This document shows positions 36,237 to 48,655 of a stretch of DNA of 64,000 nucleotides, in pieces. Source of the stretch: Liquidambar formosana. Its lineage: Eukaryota; Streptophyta; Magnoliopsida; Saxifragales; Altingiaceae. Each line of letters starts with the position of its first letter. Position 1 is the stretch's first letter. Where the stretch lies: assembly GCA_039720395.1 (NCBI GenBank), contig CM077826.1, positions 31,926,810 to 31,990,809 of the forward strand, written 5' to 3'. The position numbers were made by a program, and so were the translations under genes. Under the pieces are notes generated by a model. That model saw only the letters and a program-made list of their open reading frames with translations, was not told the DNA's origin and searched no databases.

Positions 36237-38099
36237 GAGGCTCATTCATCAGCATAAGGGACCATTTTGGCTTATTTGACACATCATATTCATTAGAGAG
36301 AGAGGGACCACGAGTTTGCACACACCCACATCACTTGGAGGAGGCTTTCTACTGCAATTTTGAAGGAGAATTAGAAGGGAACCAAGCCAAAGAGAAGGAA
36401 GAACGCAGTAAAGACCTTTGCTTTGTTGTAAGTCTCCTTTGCATCCTTTTACGATTCCTTCTTCTTCTACTCCATTCTTCGCATAATTATGGCTTAGTAT
36501 TGAATTAGGAATCATATATACTCTATATTTTAGAGTGTATATGATTCAAATATGATGAGAATGCATGTTAGTGGATTAGGATTGCGAATTGTTTGCTGTT
36601 AGGATAGTTTCTCTCTTAAGGATAGAGGTACGTTTTGCACAGAAAATTAGTTGATGTGTTTAGGTCATTTTCTCTTCATGGTTCAATTATATGCATGATT
36701 TTAAGCATCTTTTGTATAGGACACTTGTTGTGTAAGCCTCATCTTCATAGGTGTATGGATGATTATTCTTTTCGAGGATGATCATAGTCCTTAGAGGGTG
36801 AGGTTGTGCATGGGTGCCTTTTGGAGTGTGTTTAAGTGCACTGTGAGTTTCTTTGCATTCTTAGATATATATTTTACGTAGGATATGTGAAAAAATCATT
36901 CATACGGAGTGGTTTCTACGTAAAATTATCTCTAGATAGTTTTACTTAAGAAAGCTCGCCGTAAGGATGATTATTTCATATTCTTACATAAAGTACTTAC
37001 CTGAGGCATCATGTTAGATTTTTTTTTTTTCATGTTTAGGATTGTCATATGATATTTTCATCATGGTAATGCCTATTTAGCATGTTTTTGATAGTTTTGT
37101 GCATGTTAAGGTGTTTAGAGCATATAGGAGCATATAGGAGCATATTAGTTTCGTGTTTTTCTTTTGATTTTTGTTATTTGCATGAGTTTTAGGTCATTAT
37201 ATGCATATTTAGTATTCTGTCCATATTTGAATTAGGTCTCCTAATGATTATTTGAGCATGAATATGAGTGGTTTGAGCTTAATAATTGCCCTATAGAATT
37301 ACATAGGGTGATTAATTGATGTTTTCTCGATGTTTCGGGATAATTTGCATATGGTAAGTGGTTCATGGTAAGTTTGTTTTGATTTGTTCTCTCCTCCCCC
37401 CTAGGGTTATTGTCTTTACTTTGAATTAGAAGTCTTAAGTTTCCAACTCTCTTAAAATTCTGTTTTACTTGGAGTTCTATTCTCTTTTGAATTCAAATCA
37501 CTTTAGAAGTCTATTTGAGTTAGAATTCTATTCTTTCCCAAATACCTACATTTTCTCAAATCATTTTTTGGAAACTCCTAAGTTTTTAAAACTCTTCTTT
37601 TCTTAAGTTGGAAACTTAGGATTTATAGTTCATTGTAAAGGGAGTAACCCTTCTCAATCGAACTACGTGGACTTTGATCCTTATATCTTTGTATGTAAGG
37701 TACGTAGGCGCTCATTTGATGTTCAAGTCCGCCCTAGGATACTAAGTATCCTAGGTTTCCTTTTTCTTTCTTTTTTTCTTTCTTTCTACCCATTTGTCCA
37801 TCACATATATGCTAGTGGAGTAGGATGGACCCATGCTTGCTCATTTATCCATCACATAGTTGCTAGTGGATAGGATGGACTTGTTTGCTCATTCTCTCTA
37901 TTTCTTGTTTGCTTTCCATATCTCTTATACTTGTTCATGGATGTTTACATGCTTTATGAATGCTTATTGCTTTATGGATGTTCATGGATGAATGTGGATA
38001 ATTGCAATTAATAAGAAATTTGAGCAATTAAGAAATTTGAGAAATATATATTGCAATTAATATTAATCATTCACAACTCAAAAATACAATTGCAATTTC

Positions 38100-38829
38100 A
38101 GAAAGAGAATGGACTGAAGGTTTAGTTGAGAAAGAGAAAGAGAGAATGAGAATGAAGGCTTACCGATTTACAAGAGTGATTGGTGAAATATGAGAAACAT
38201 TGAACTGGTGTAGATCTGGTGTAGATCTACTGTGTCGCTGAGGAATTGTGTGAGGGAGGGAGAGGGACTGCAGCCTGCATATATAAGGGAGGTCTGTGAC
38301 TTGTGCCACCGTGAGGGTAATCGCTGGCGATGGGGACTGGTTCGTGACTCCACTGACTGGTGAGTAGCGTGCTATGTGAGGGAGGAAGAGAATGAGCAAT
38401 GTGAGGGAAGGAGAGAGTAAAGGCGTAGGGCGAGGGTGGGGTCGTGGGGAGGCCATGCCGCTGTGAGGGTAGTCACCGTGATGGTAGCCATCGCCGGTGA
38501 GGACTTAAGGGTTTGTGGGTGAGGGACTGAAGAGGGAAGAGACGAGGAAGAAGTGCGGCTACGGTTTTTGGGGGGGGGGGGAAATTTTAGGTTATATATA
38601 TAGGGAAGGGTAAAACTGTAAAATGATAAGCGGGTCGGTTCGGTTCTACGGGTCGGGTCGGTTCTACGGGTCAGGACTAGTAAATACCATCCCCGAACCG
38701 AACCGGTTGAAAATTTCAAAACTTAACCCATACCCGAACCGAGAGCAGAAAAAATTCCAAAAAACCGGCTCCTATGAGGGCGGGGCGGGGCGGGGCTCCT
38801 ATGGGGCGAGTCCAAATTGCCACCCCTAG
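38100..38829 (-). mobile_element. hAT transposon 5' end fragment inside the Tat LTR
   Basis: On the minus strand the fragment starts CTAGGGGTGGCAATTTGG, typical of hAT termini, followed by subterminal GGTTCGG/GGGTCGG repeats (38630-38710) that resemble transposase binding sites. Then come TATATATA (38593-38600) and a short leader to a first coding exon (ATG at 38491, MATITVTTLTAAWPPHD). No transposase domain is left. The left edge is approximate and has no second terminus or 8-bp duplication, so the rest was deleted together with a little LTR. The LTR resumes at 38830. Confidence 0.6.
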
Positions 38830-39172
38830 AAATAGCCCATATAAATTCAGAGACCCATTTTGGGGCGATGTGGGTGCCTATAGGATGTTTCCTAGAACCT
38901 TCCCACATCGTAACTTAGTCTTTGAATCCTCTCTTGTTTTGATTAGACCTGCTTTTCCTTGATTGGAGTCATGTGGTTTGTTTTCAAAGGTTTTCTTTAA
39001 AAACTTTTTTAAGGTTTTCCTCTTTTCCTAAAAATGAGGTGGCGACTATTTGTTTGATTGTTTTTGTGAACCTTTTAAAAACTAGATTTTTATTAATTTA
39101 AATCTCTACAAGTCTTTTTAAAAGAAGGGTTCTTCCTTCCTCTTCTCGGATCGAAACCCGTGATTTACAGTC

Positions 39173-39190
39173 TGACGACTTCACTGGGGA
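39173..39190 (+). promoter_or_regulatory. Primer binding site of the Tat element
   Basis: TGACGACTTCACTGGGGA follows the LTR end by three bases. It differs by a few G-to-A/C-to-T transitions from TGGCGACTCCGCTGGGGA, the site (tRNA-Arg type) I know from plant Tat/Ogre elements. Confidence 0.7.
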
Positions 39191-40117
39191 TTAGTGGACT
39201 AGACTCAAGGAATTTATATGGGCTAATTTAATTACTTAAATTAAATCAATCACTTGCATGCGCTTGAATGTATGTTTACTTTATTGCATTGTATGCGTAA
39301 TTGCATTTGAATGATAGGTTGATGTATCCTTGCCTTTTCTGAATGGCTTAGCCTTTACCCCAGTTCTCTTCGTTCTCGGGTGTCATGTTTGCGAAGCTAT
39401 CAACTCCTCTTGCCACGTATCCTTGGGTTTTACCCTTGGGTATATTAAATGGATCAACACGTACCACTTGACTCACGCGGCATCCCTCATGCCACACGTG
39501 ATAGGTATATAGTTGATTCAAGCAAGTAGGGGACACTATCCTACCCTTTTTAGTGCATATAGTGGACTGTCTAGGACATAAGGACCCGCCTAGTTTAAAG
39601 TCACCATGCTTGTGGAATGAAAGCAGTACAGAGTGGATGTGCGTTTGAATGTATGTGTGTATGGAATGAATGTATGTGTGGCATGAATGTGTGTTGTGGG
39701 AATGAATGTGAATGGAATGGATGGCAATGCAATTCATGTCATGGTTCTTTGAGAAGATGATACAAAGCCCTCGATACGGTGATCCGGTTCTTTGTTCTTG
39801 AATATGGTTGGAGATATGAATGAATGCTATGTGGGTGGTTAATTTTAAGGGGTAACATGACTTTAAAATCAATGGACTTACATCCCTTTAGTATGACCTT
39901 CTTACCCTAGAGCCCATTGGGCTCATAAGAATGAGAGGCCCAACTAAAGGAATGTTGTTGGACCATTACCCACCTGTTTAAATCAATTGTAGAGACTAAA
40001 GGCGCTTTGTGTCATTTTGTAACTAGGTATGGGCCATTTGGTTGTAATAGAGTGCTGGCTTGGACTTGTGACTCTTTAGGCTGTTTGATCAGAGGAAGTA
40101 CCGAACAAGACCTCGCC
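39191..40117 (+). other. Tat leader between primer binding site and gag
   Basis: No gene recognised. It contains an ATGAATGTGTG-type low-complexity stretch around 39640-39720. Open frames on either strand here (39330-39512, 39348-39872) have no family resemblance. Confidence 0.5.
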
Positions 40118-42161
40118 ATGGATGATACTTTTGCATTGAATAACCCGGCTACACCTGAGGGGACATCTGTTTCTAGGACTCTTGTGGATCCATGAAGGAT
40201 TGAGAGGCTATTGAATGACATCCTTGGGAAGTTGGAAGAGGTGTCAATGAAGTTTGAAATCGCAATAAGAATGGCACAAGAGATCAACAACCGAACCCCT
40301 GTCCTCATCCACAATGTTCCTACAGATCAGGCCATACCCGACACTCAAGTCCCCATTGTCCAAAATCAATCCAATCCATCTGCCCAAGTTGGGGGCCAAG
40401 CCCAAAATCCACCACCTCCCTATACTCAATCATCGCCTCAAAATCCACCACCTCCACATACTCAACCTCCACTACAAAATATCCCCATTTACACCAATCA
40501 TCCACTTTCATCCCCACCATTGAAAACCCTCCTGTGAGTGATGACCTAAAGATGATGGCTGCAAGGATGTTGGCTTTAGAGAAAACTTTGAAGGGTATTC
40601 GCCGTGCTGATGATTTTGTGGATATCCACACTCTTTCTCTCTTGCCTTCAAGCGAGACTGCCGACTTCATTCAAGATGCCGGAGTTATAGAAGTTCGATG
40701 GAACGGGTTGCCCTAAGACTCACTTGAAAATGTATGTTCGAGCAATGCAACCCTATGGTGCTTCTGAGGAACTGATGGCCCTAATTATTCCATGAATCAC
40801 TTAACACTTCTTCTTTGCATTGGTTTCTAAGCTTGGATGAGTCAAAGACTAGAACATGGGAAGACGTGTGCAGGGAATTCACCGATCACTACAAGTACAA
40901 TACGGAGGTTGATGTGACGAGAAGAGACTTGGAGACTACCAAACAGGCGGCAAATGAATCTTTCTCTTCTTACATCACTAGGTGGAGGAAGAAAGCTTCT
41001 AAAATGTTCGATAGGCTTAATGAAGAAGAACAGATACGAATGGTGGTCAAGAACTTATTGCCTATATATCACAAGCACTTGTTCGCTCATCACTTCCCCA
41101 CTTTCAAAGCTCTGATTAGCTTTGGGACGCAAGTTGAAGATGCAATAACTGATGGCACTATCAAGGTTGAAGACCCCTCGAGGTTTTGTCGGATAGGGAA
41201 CAATGGAAAGGCACCTGCTGAAGTGAATGCAATCGCTCCATAACAGCTATGGAACATTGGCAACAATTCTACTCCTCGTCAATTCTGTGATTTGTATGCA
41301 CCACTAGACAAAGTTTATGAAAGATTGAAAGCAAGGGGCATCCTCAAACCTCTAGACCCAACACCTCCTCCAAATCCATTGCCTAGGTGGTACAACGAAA
41401 ATGAGTACTGCCATTTCCATCAATCCAAAGGTCATAGAACCGATCGTTGTATCCGTCTCAGACATGAAATACAAGACCTTATTGATAAGAAGATCATAGG
41501 CCCACCTACTCCTCCTAACTGTCCTAATGTCACTCAAAATCCTTTGCCATCCCATAACCCATCCCCTACTTCTAATGTCAATGCAATTGAAGATTCACCT
41601 CGCTTACCTCGACCCATTCGCTATTACACCACTTTGCCTATGAGTCTCACCAAAGTATTTCACCATTGCCAAAAAAGAGGCCTTATCACCCCCCTTCCAC
41701 CTAAGCCTTCATTCATCCCTGACCCATCATTTTGCTTATACCACAGAGAGTCCGGCCATGATACCGAGGATTGCACCTTGCTAAAGAAAATAGTCCAAGA
41801 CGTGATTGATGAGGGAGTTCTGATAGTTCCACAGCCAAGTCCATACGAAGTGCCTACATTGTTGCCCACCCTGCATGAAGAAAACATGCAAGAGATCAAT
41901 ATGTTAGAATGGGGAAATCCCGAGGAGAAGCCTATAGGGAAAGAAAAGGTTGTTGAAAAGGAAATGCCAAAGAAATTGAGTAAGCCTCGAAAGTCATTTC
42001 AGCAACAGTTGAAAGAGAGATATGATGCCGGAGATCCTGAAGTGGATTTATTGGGGGAACCATCTGGGAAGTTTAACTTCTATGTTCTCTACACTGCATC
42101 GTCACCAATAACAATTCCTATTCGTGCAACCGGATGGGGAGATCCATGGGAAGATGAGTAA
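40118..42161 (+). pseudogene. Tat gag (capsid/nucleocapsid), disrupted
   Basis: Starts MDDTFALNNPATPEG at 40118, then a Pro/Asn/Gln-rich linker (PPPPYTQ repeats), the capsid domain (Retrotrans_gag: WFLSLDESKTRTWEDVCREF, MVVKNLLPIYHKHLF) and two zinc knuckles of CHHC type, CHFHQSKGHRTDRC at about 41408 and CLYHRESGHDTEDC at about 41731. Each has Cys-X2-His-X4-His-X4-Cys, as usual in Tat elements. Breaks: a stop at 40193, a frame change near 40510-40530, frame changes and stops around 40690-40815 and a stop at 41241. From 41292 to 42161 the frame is open for 289 codons. Role: packages the element RNA. Confidence 0.85.
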
Positions 42162-42800
42162 CCAACGGAGAAATCCCCAGTCCACCCAACCGGATGGGGA
42201 AAATTGGTGAAAGAAGAACGGTCGACAGAAAAGTCTCTAATGCAAGAGGTATATATGCTTAAATGGGGAGACATCATGGGTGAAACCTGTAGCGATGAAG
42301 TAAATGATTTGTGGGCAGACTCTGAAGAAGTTGACCACTTGACCAGGGGCGGTCGTCACTTCAAACCATCCTACCTTCAGAATGAAAATCCGGTGGAAGC
42401 ACTAGAGAGGGAGCAGAGGCCTGAAGTTTATGATGAAGAGGATGCGACCATAATTGAGGATTCTGCAATAGATAGCGATAGAGAAGAAGAGGATTGGGCA
42501 GACAGCATGGATTCAGAGGTTATGGGCCGATTATTTTTAGAATGTGTGCTAGCCATCGAAAATTGTGAAGAGGTTCCAGTTCCAACATTCCAGACAGTCA
42601 GTAAGCCACTTCAGAATTGGTACGCCGAAGGATCCCCCGTTCTTGTTCCAAGGAAAGAAGAGTCTAAGCCAGTAGAGGATATGTAGGTTTTCTTTTGAGT
42701 TTTGAGTCAGCAAAGAATCTGTCTTTGTTTAAAGTATTTCATTTGTTGAGTCCTTTAGAGTTGTCATGAGTTTTGTTGTTTCAGAGTCTTCAATTAGTGA
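42162..42800 (+). pseudogene. gag-pol junction; no recognisable aspartic protease
   Basis: Includes an open frame 42204-42686 with LTRGGRHFKPSYL, the phrase that precedes the protease in Tat polyproteins, then an acidic stretch (DREEEDWADSMDSE) and a stop. The protease core with its catalytic D-S/T-G motif, expected next, is not found in any frame up to the RT, suggesting an internal deletion around 42490-42530. The remaining residues (EEVPVPTFQTVSKPLQNW) look like the post-protease linker. Confidence 0.55.
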
Positions 42801-44410
42801 TTGGTACTTTCTTTATTTTCTCACAAAGATTATATTCATTATCTTCGCGCCTTTTTGTTTCTTAATGTGTGTGGCATGGAAATAGACCCTAGAGACGCTG
42901 ATATCCCTCCCGAGCTCGTCGAGCAAAGGAATAAAGGGATAGCACAACCAATTACAGAAGAACTAGAATCAATTAATCTAGCGACGAATGAATTGCCAAA
43001 AATAATTAAAATTGGTACAACACTTTCCCCTTCTGAAAAAGAACAATTGGTTGAGTTGTTGAGAGAAAATCTTGAAGCATTCGCTTGGTCTTATGAAGAT
43101 ATGCCCGGAGTAGATACAGACATAGTATAACATCATATTCCGACCAATCCTGACATGAAGCCTGTTAAGCAGAAGTTGAGGAGAATGAAGCCAGAGTGGG
43201 CATTGAAGATAAAGGAAGAGATGATCAAGCAGATAGAAGCTAAGTTCCTTAAGGTTGTGGAGTACCCTGAATGGCTTGCAAATATAGTACTGGTTCCGAA
43301 GAAAGATGGCAGAGTGCGCATGTGTGTAGACTTTCGTGATTTGAACAAGGCATGCCCTAAGGATGACTTTCCACTACCACACATTAACGTGTTAGTCGAT
43401 AGTACCGCAGGGCACGCTCTTCTTTCTTTCATGGATGGTTTCTCGGGTTACAATCAGATCAAGATGGCACCAAAAGATATGGAGAAAACAGTCCTTTATT
43501 ACTCAGTGGGGGACCTATTGTTACAAAGTAATGCCATTTGGGTTAAAGAATGCAGGGGCAACTTATCAGAGAGCTGCTACCACCTTGTTGCATGATATGA
43601 TACACAAAGAAGTCGAGGTTTATGTCGACGACATGATTGTCAAGTCAAGGGATAGGGAAGGACACGTGGCTGTGCTCAGAAAGTTCTTCGATCGAATCAT
43701 AAAATACAAGCTTCGCCTCAACCCTCAGAAATGTGCTTTCGGAGTCACTGCGGGAAAGCTGTTAGGTTTCATGATAACACAGAGAGGAATTGAAGTGGAT
43801 CCAAGCAAGATCAAAGCCATTTTGGAGATACCGCCGCCCAAAAATAAAAAGGAAATCCGGGGTTTCCTAGGAAGGTTACAGTACGTAAGCTGGTTCATAG
43901 CTCAACTCACTACCATTTGTGAGCCCGTTTTCAAGCTGTTAAAGAAAGGAGAACCAAAAGAGTGGAACGAGGAATGCCAGAATGCTTTTGAAGCCATTAA
44001 ACGCTACTTAAGCAATCCACCGATACTAGTTCCACCTAGAGAAGGAGAGCCGCTGTTGCTGTACTTAACCGTCACAGAAATTGCTATGGGAGCAATGCTT
44101 GCACAATACTTGGAAGAGTCGAGTAAAGAGAATGCCATCTACTATCTGAGTAAGAAAATGACAGACTATGAGGTGAACTACAACGCTGTGGAAAAGACTT
44201 TCGTGGCATTGGTGTGGGCCTCCCAAAAACTTCGCCATTACATGCTATCTTTCCAGGTGTTCCTAGTTAGTCGCATGGATCCACTCAAATACTTGCTTGA
44301 AAAGCCAATGTTGACCTATCGTACTGCGCGATGGTTAATGTTGTTATCAGAATTTGATATCAAGTATGTGGTACAAAGCTCGATAAAAGGGAGAATCATT
44401 TCAGAACACT
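42801..44410 (+). pseudogene. Tat reverse transcriptase and RNase H, frameshifted
   Basis: A conserved linker (ELPKIIKIGTTLSPSEK, NLEAFAWSYEDMPG), a stop at 43128, then RT: VPKKDGRVRMCVDFRDLNKA, FPLPHINVLVD, a frame change near 43490, then YKVMPFGLKNAGATYQRA and the catalytic YVDDMIVKS at about 43620. The thumb/connection follows (GFLGRLQYVSWFIAQLT), then RNase H (LYLTVTEIAMGAMLAQ, YYLSKKMTDYEVNY). It would copy the element RNA into DNA. Apart from the one frame change and one stop the domain is well preserved. Confidence 0.9.
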
Positions 44411-44890
44411 TGGCCGAGAATCCAGTTTCAGAAGGAGATGGCATTGAACAAGGGTTCCCCAACGAGGACATATTAGAGATAGCAAAGAAGCCATGGAAAG
44501 TCTACTTCAACGGCGCTACAAATAAAATGGACTTCAGCATTGGAGTCTTGTTGATTTCTCCTTATAACGCCTACACCCCTCTGGCAATGAAGTTAGGGTT
44601 CGAGGCCACAAACAACATCACTGAATATGAAGCTTGCATTCTAGGGTTGGAAGCAGCTTTAGAGTTGGGAGTTAAAGAATTAGAAGTGTACGGAGACTCG
44701 GCCTTGATTATCTGCTAAATCAGAGGAGAATGGAAGACTCGAGATGAGAAGTTGTTACCCTATCATGCTTATCTAGAAGCACTTACCAAAGAATTCGACA
44801 AAATAGAGTTCCACTACTTGTTAAGGGTAAAGAACCGCTTTGCTGATGCTCTTGTTACACTTGCGTCCATGGTGGAAATCCCAAAAGGCG
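44411..44890 (+). pseudogene. Second, archaeal-type RNase H (aRNH) of the Tat polyprotein
   Basis: WKVYFNGATNKMDFSIG, then ITEYEACILGLEAALELG, YGDSALIIC with a stop at 44716-44718 (TAA where CAA is expected) and FADALVTLAS. This extra RNase H is diagnostic of the Tat lineage. The first catalytic Asp (usual motif YFDGA) is Asn here, at 44509-44511 (AAC), a single G-to-A change. The Glu and second Asp are kept. Confidence 0.85.
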
Positions 44891-45327
44891 GAAATGTTGT
44901 CCACTCGTGATTGAAAGAAGAAAAGAACCAGTGTATTGCTGTAGTATTCAAAATAGTCAAGTAACCGATGGGCGTCCATGGTTCTATGACATCCAGAGGT
45001 TCGTAGAGAAAAGGGAATATCCCGAAGGAGCTTCAAAAGTAGACAGGCATACGTTGAGGAGATTGGCTACCCACTACATCATGTGCGGAGGAAAATTGTA
45101 TAGAAGATCCTACGATGGCATCCACTTGCTTTGTGTGATAGAGGAAGAAGCTCAAAGAATCATTGAAGAGTTACATGAAGGAGCAGGGGCACTTCACATG
45201 AATGGTTATATACTAGCTAAGAAGATTGCTCGTCTCGATTACTATTGGACCACCATGGAAAGAGATTGTTATCTGCATGTCAAGAAGTGTCATAACTGTC
45301 AAATCTTCGCTAATGTTCAGCACCTTC

Positions 45328-48300
45328 TGTGGACCCTAAAAAAGTGGTCGGCCCACAAGGATTTAAAAGTCGCCAGTCTGTGGACCCAGGAAAGCGGGCC
45401 CACGAATGGGTTTGCTAGAAAACCTTGAAGTTTGAAAAAGGAAAAGGAGTCGCCACCTTATTTTTTAAAGGAAACAAGGAAAACCCTAAAAAAACAGTTT
45501 TGTTTTAGGAAAACAAAAGATTGACTCCATGTTTAAAAATGGAAAGGCAAAAGAAGTCTTTTGGAAACCAGAGAAATCGGGGATTCAGGAGGCTAAGTTA
45601 CGATATGGGAAGGTTCTAGGTAAAGCCTATAGGCACCCATATCGCCCTAAACGGTCTCTTAATTTAATTGGGCTAAATCAAAGTCTTAATCACACACAAA
45701 TCAACAATTATCATCACAAGACAGCATGCATATCATTCATTCATTCATCCATATAATCAAGTAAATCAAAGAAAAACAGAAAAAGGAAGAGGGGGGAGAA
45801 AACTTAGGATACTTAGTATCCTAGGGCGGACTTGAACCTCACGAAGAGCGCCTACGTACCATGTATGGAAATACATGGATCAAAGTCCACGTAGTTCGAA
45901 AGGGAATAGGGTTATAACCTAATAGAGGCCTATGGTAAACCTTAAGTTTCCTTTCATAAGAAATATGGTAAGTTTCCAAAAATGAATGATTCTCAAAAAA
46001 TCTTTAGTAAATATGGAATTTCATAAAGGTAGAAACTTTGATTTAAAAGGCATTTATTACGAAAGGAAACTATAAGGATTGCCATGTTCCCCTATTAGGA
46101 AACAACCCTAGGGGGGGAGAAAGGGAAAGTTTCAAGGAAAGGAAAGAAGGGTGAATTGGGGCACCCTCATACCCTACTTACCTTTAAGCAAAAGCAACCT
46201 GTCAAAATAACCACCCTATTGCATAGGGTAATTATCTTATTTGCAAGATTTCATCTTGCAATAGCCAAAATAACCACCCCACATTGGTGGGGTAGTTGCA
46301 CCTGTTGCACCTGTCGAAGCACCTGCAATTTGCATGCAAAACATACCAAAAATACCAACCAACCAAGCTAGGTTCCAATCAAGCAATTATCATGCTTAAA
46401 CATAGGCTAACACATGCTCAAAACTCATCATTAAAGCCATTAAACAGATCTGGACAGAATTGAAATAGAGCTTAAAATCAACCATAAATCATGTAAACAA
46501 CATGAATCATAAGCTAACTAAAACCCTAATTCAACCCTACATGCAATGACATGCAAAAAACCCTAAAATCAACTATATGAATGCTAAAAATATCATAGTT
46601 ACCTAATATGGAACACATATGCAGCAACTACGAAGAAAAAACTAAAGAAGAACCCTAAGCTATCATGCTATATGCAACTTTCCTAAAACAAGGATGAATG
46701 AAACCTTAGAATCGCACTAGTGCATAAAATCCCATGAAATCACTCTAAACCATGCAAAACAGAATATGAACAGCATTCAATCCATGCATATTAACCAATA
46801 GAATGATCTACACATGATAAAGACATAGGCTTTCACATGAAATAATGCTATTCTAAGCATAAACTCAATTTCAGCACAAGAGAAATCCTAGAATCTCAAC
46901 TATGCAGTAAATCACATGGAATAATACCCTAGCATGCTAAACAGCCCATAAACATCATCCTAATCATGTATACTAACTTATAGAAGTAGCAAGACATGAT
47001 AAAAACATATGCTTTAGCATGAAATCGTAGCTATTCAATGCAAAACCCTAGAACAAACTCTAGAAACCCTAAAAACACAACTACACATAAAATCACATGG
47101 AATAACATTATATCATGCAAATCCAGCCACAAACATTATTCTAATCATGTATGCTAAGCATTAGAAGCATCAACACATGATAAAAACATAAGCTTGAACA
47201 TGAAATAATGCTATCCGATGCAGAAAACCCTAGAAAAGACTCTAGAAACCCTAAAAACACACCTACTCATAAAGTCACATGGAATAACATTATATCATAC
47301 AAATCCAGCCACAAACATTATTCTAATAATGTATTCTAAGCATTAGAAGCATCAACACATGATAAAAACATGAACTTGGACATGAAATTGTGCTATTCTA
47401 TGCAAAACCCTAGTTTAAATGAAAGGAGAGAAGGTATACCTGTATATAGAGCTTTACTGCTGTAAAGTTTGCTTCTCCTCTTGTGTACTGCTGGAAACAC
47501 TTTCCTTCAAGCCTTCAAGCAAAGCTCCAACCCTCCTTCAAGCTCTCTCTCTCACACTCTCACTCAAAATTTAGGTTAAACTACCCTAAGGATGGCTGTC
47601 ATAGCCTCCAAGTCTCACACATGCCTTACACTTCAGAAAATTGCCTCCCCTATTGCTGAAGTATAAGGGGGTATTTATAGGGTTTGAGGAAAAACCCTCA
47701 ATGGTTGGGATTAAAACCCTAGATATTGATCCAGGGGCTCTTAGAGGTTCCCTTGGGGCTCAAGTAGGTCAAATAGGGCTGAACTTAGGGTTAAATGGCG
47801 GCTAGAGGCGAGCAAATCTGAGGAAATAGGGAGGGAGCCGTGTCAAGACTCAAAAAAGGAAAGTGGCTCGGGTGACCACCTGGGGCTGGGCGGCTAGCAG
47901 CCTGGGCCCAAGGCGGCTAGCCGCCCAGGCCTGGGTGGTCACCCAAGGCCATGTCATCTTCAGCCCAAATTTTGACCCTTTCGACTTCCGAATGTGTTTC
48001 AGGGCTCAAATCAACTCCGATTTTGACGAAACGAAAGCCAAAACGATCGTGTTTCGAAGGGGAATGTAATTTGAGTCACTTGAGGGTGAGAAACCCTAGC
48101 CATGGCTGCATGGTTGGGTCCTACAAAGGTGGTTAACCGTTATGCCTTACCATCGCTTAGCTTAGGTATGCACATAGGATCGCACCGAATGCTTTCCAAT
48201 TCGAAATTCAACCTCCCTAAACACATTTGGGGATGAAATTAAGACTAATCAAGGTCAAATGAGTAGTCATAGAGTGAAAATCATGAACCAATTCGGGCTA

Positions 48301-48655
48301 ACCCAAAGTAGGTCTCTTAGCCAACCTGAGCCTTGTTGAGCCATTCTAATCCCGAACCATCAATTCATCGAATTGAACCCACAAATACCTCAAATACATC
48401 CATATAAACTCCAATTGGCAACTTGGAGATCATTTCAAGGTCAAATGGAAAGTTTGTGGCTTAAAGGACGATTATGCCCCTCAAGTCACAGAAGTTCTTA
48501 TTAGCCCTCAAGATCAACTCCAAATCGAACCAAAATTCATACACACCATCCTTAGGACCCTAGAAACTCAATGCAAAAGACTAGATTCAAAAAGGGAGCA
48601 AAATGACACATGAAATAACAAACCCTAGCTAAGGTGGCAAAAATGGGGTGTGACA
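45328..48655 (-). mobile_element. Solo gypsy-type LTR, 3328 bp, TSD CCTTC
   Basis: Left end TGTGGACCCTAAAAAAGTGG, right end GGGGTGTGACA. CCTTC flanks it at 45323-45327 and 48656-48660. Removing the LTR and one CCTTC rejoins the integrase frame. The conserved end block is at 45440-45660, a minus-strand TATAAATA at 47672-47679 and the palindrome at 47866-47948. It supplies the uninterrupted counterpart of the Copia insertion site in the LTR at 21791-34730. Short open frames inside (45529-45756, 47863-48136) are not genes. Confidence 0.93.
47866..47948. repeat. Promoter-upstream palindrome, solo LTR F
   Basis: Arms GCTCGGGTGACC and GGTCACCCAAGG around a core with GGGCGGCTAGC, GGGCCCAAGGCGG and CTAGCCGCCC. 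The minus-strand TATAAATA is 187 bp downstream. Confidence 0.85.

Larger units (their letters stand above)
35309..39169 (+). repeat. 5' LTR of the Tat element
   Basis: Begins TGTAGACACCCCATTTTCATCC and ends GTGATTTACA just before the primer binding site. About 3.1 kb without the hAT insertion. It contains the palindrome 35953-36031, TATAAATA at 36229-36236, the CGAACTACGTGGAC...CCTAGGATACTAAGTATCC stretch at about 37657-37760, and the conserved end block after 38830 (GGGTGCCTATAGG, CTAGAACCTTCCCACATCG, GGTGGCGACTATTTG). Confidence 0.85.

Noticed and set aside
38160..38719. Possible host gene with three overlapping frames in the Tat LTR
   Set aside because: It starts at a hAT terminus, with hAT subterminal repeats before it, and no coding domain follows. 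Treated as a hAT fragment.
40211..40670. Minus-strand frame opposite gag (116 codons)
   Set aside because: Shadow of the proline-rich gag linker; no independent evidence.
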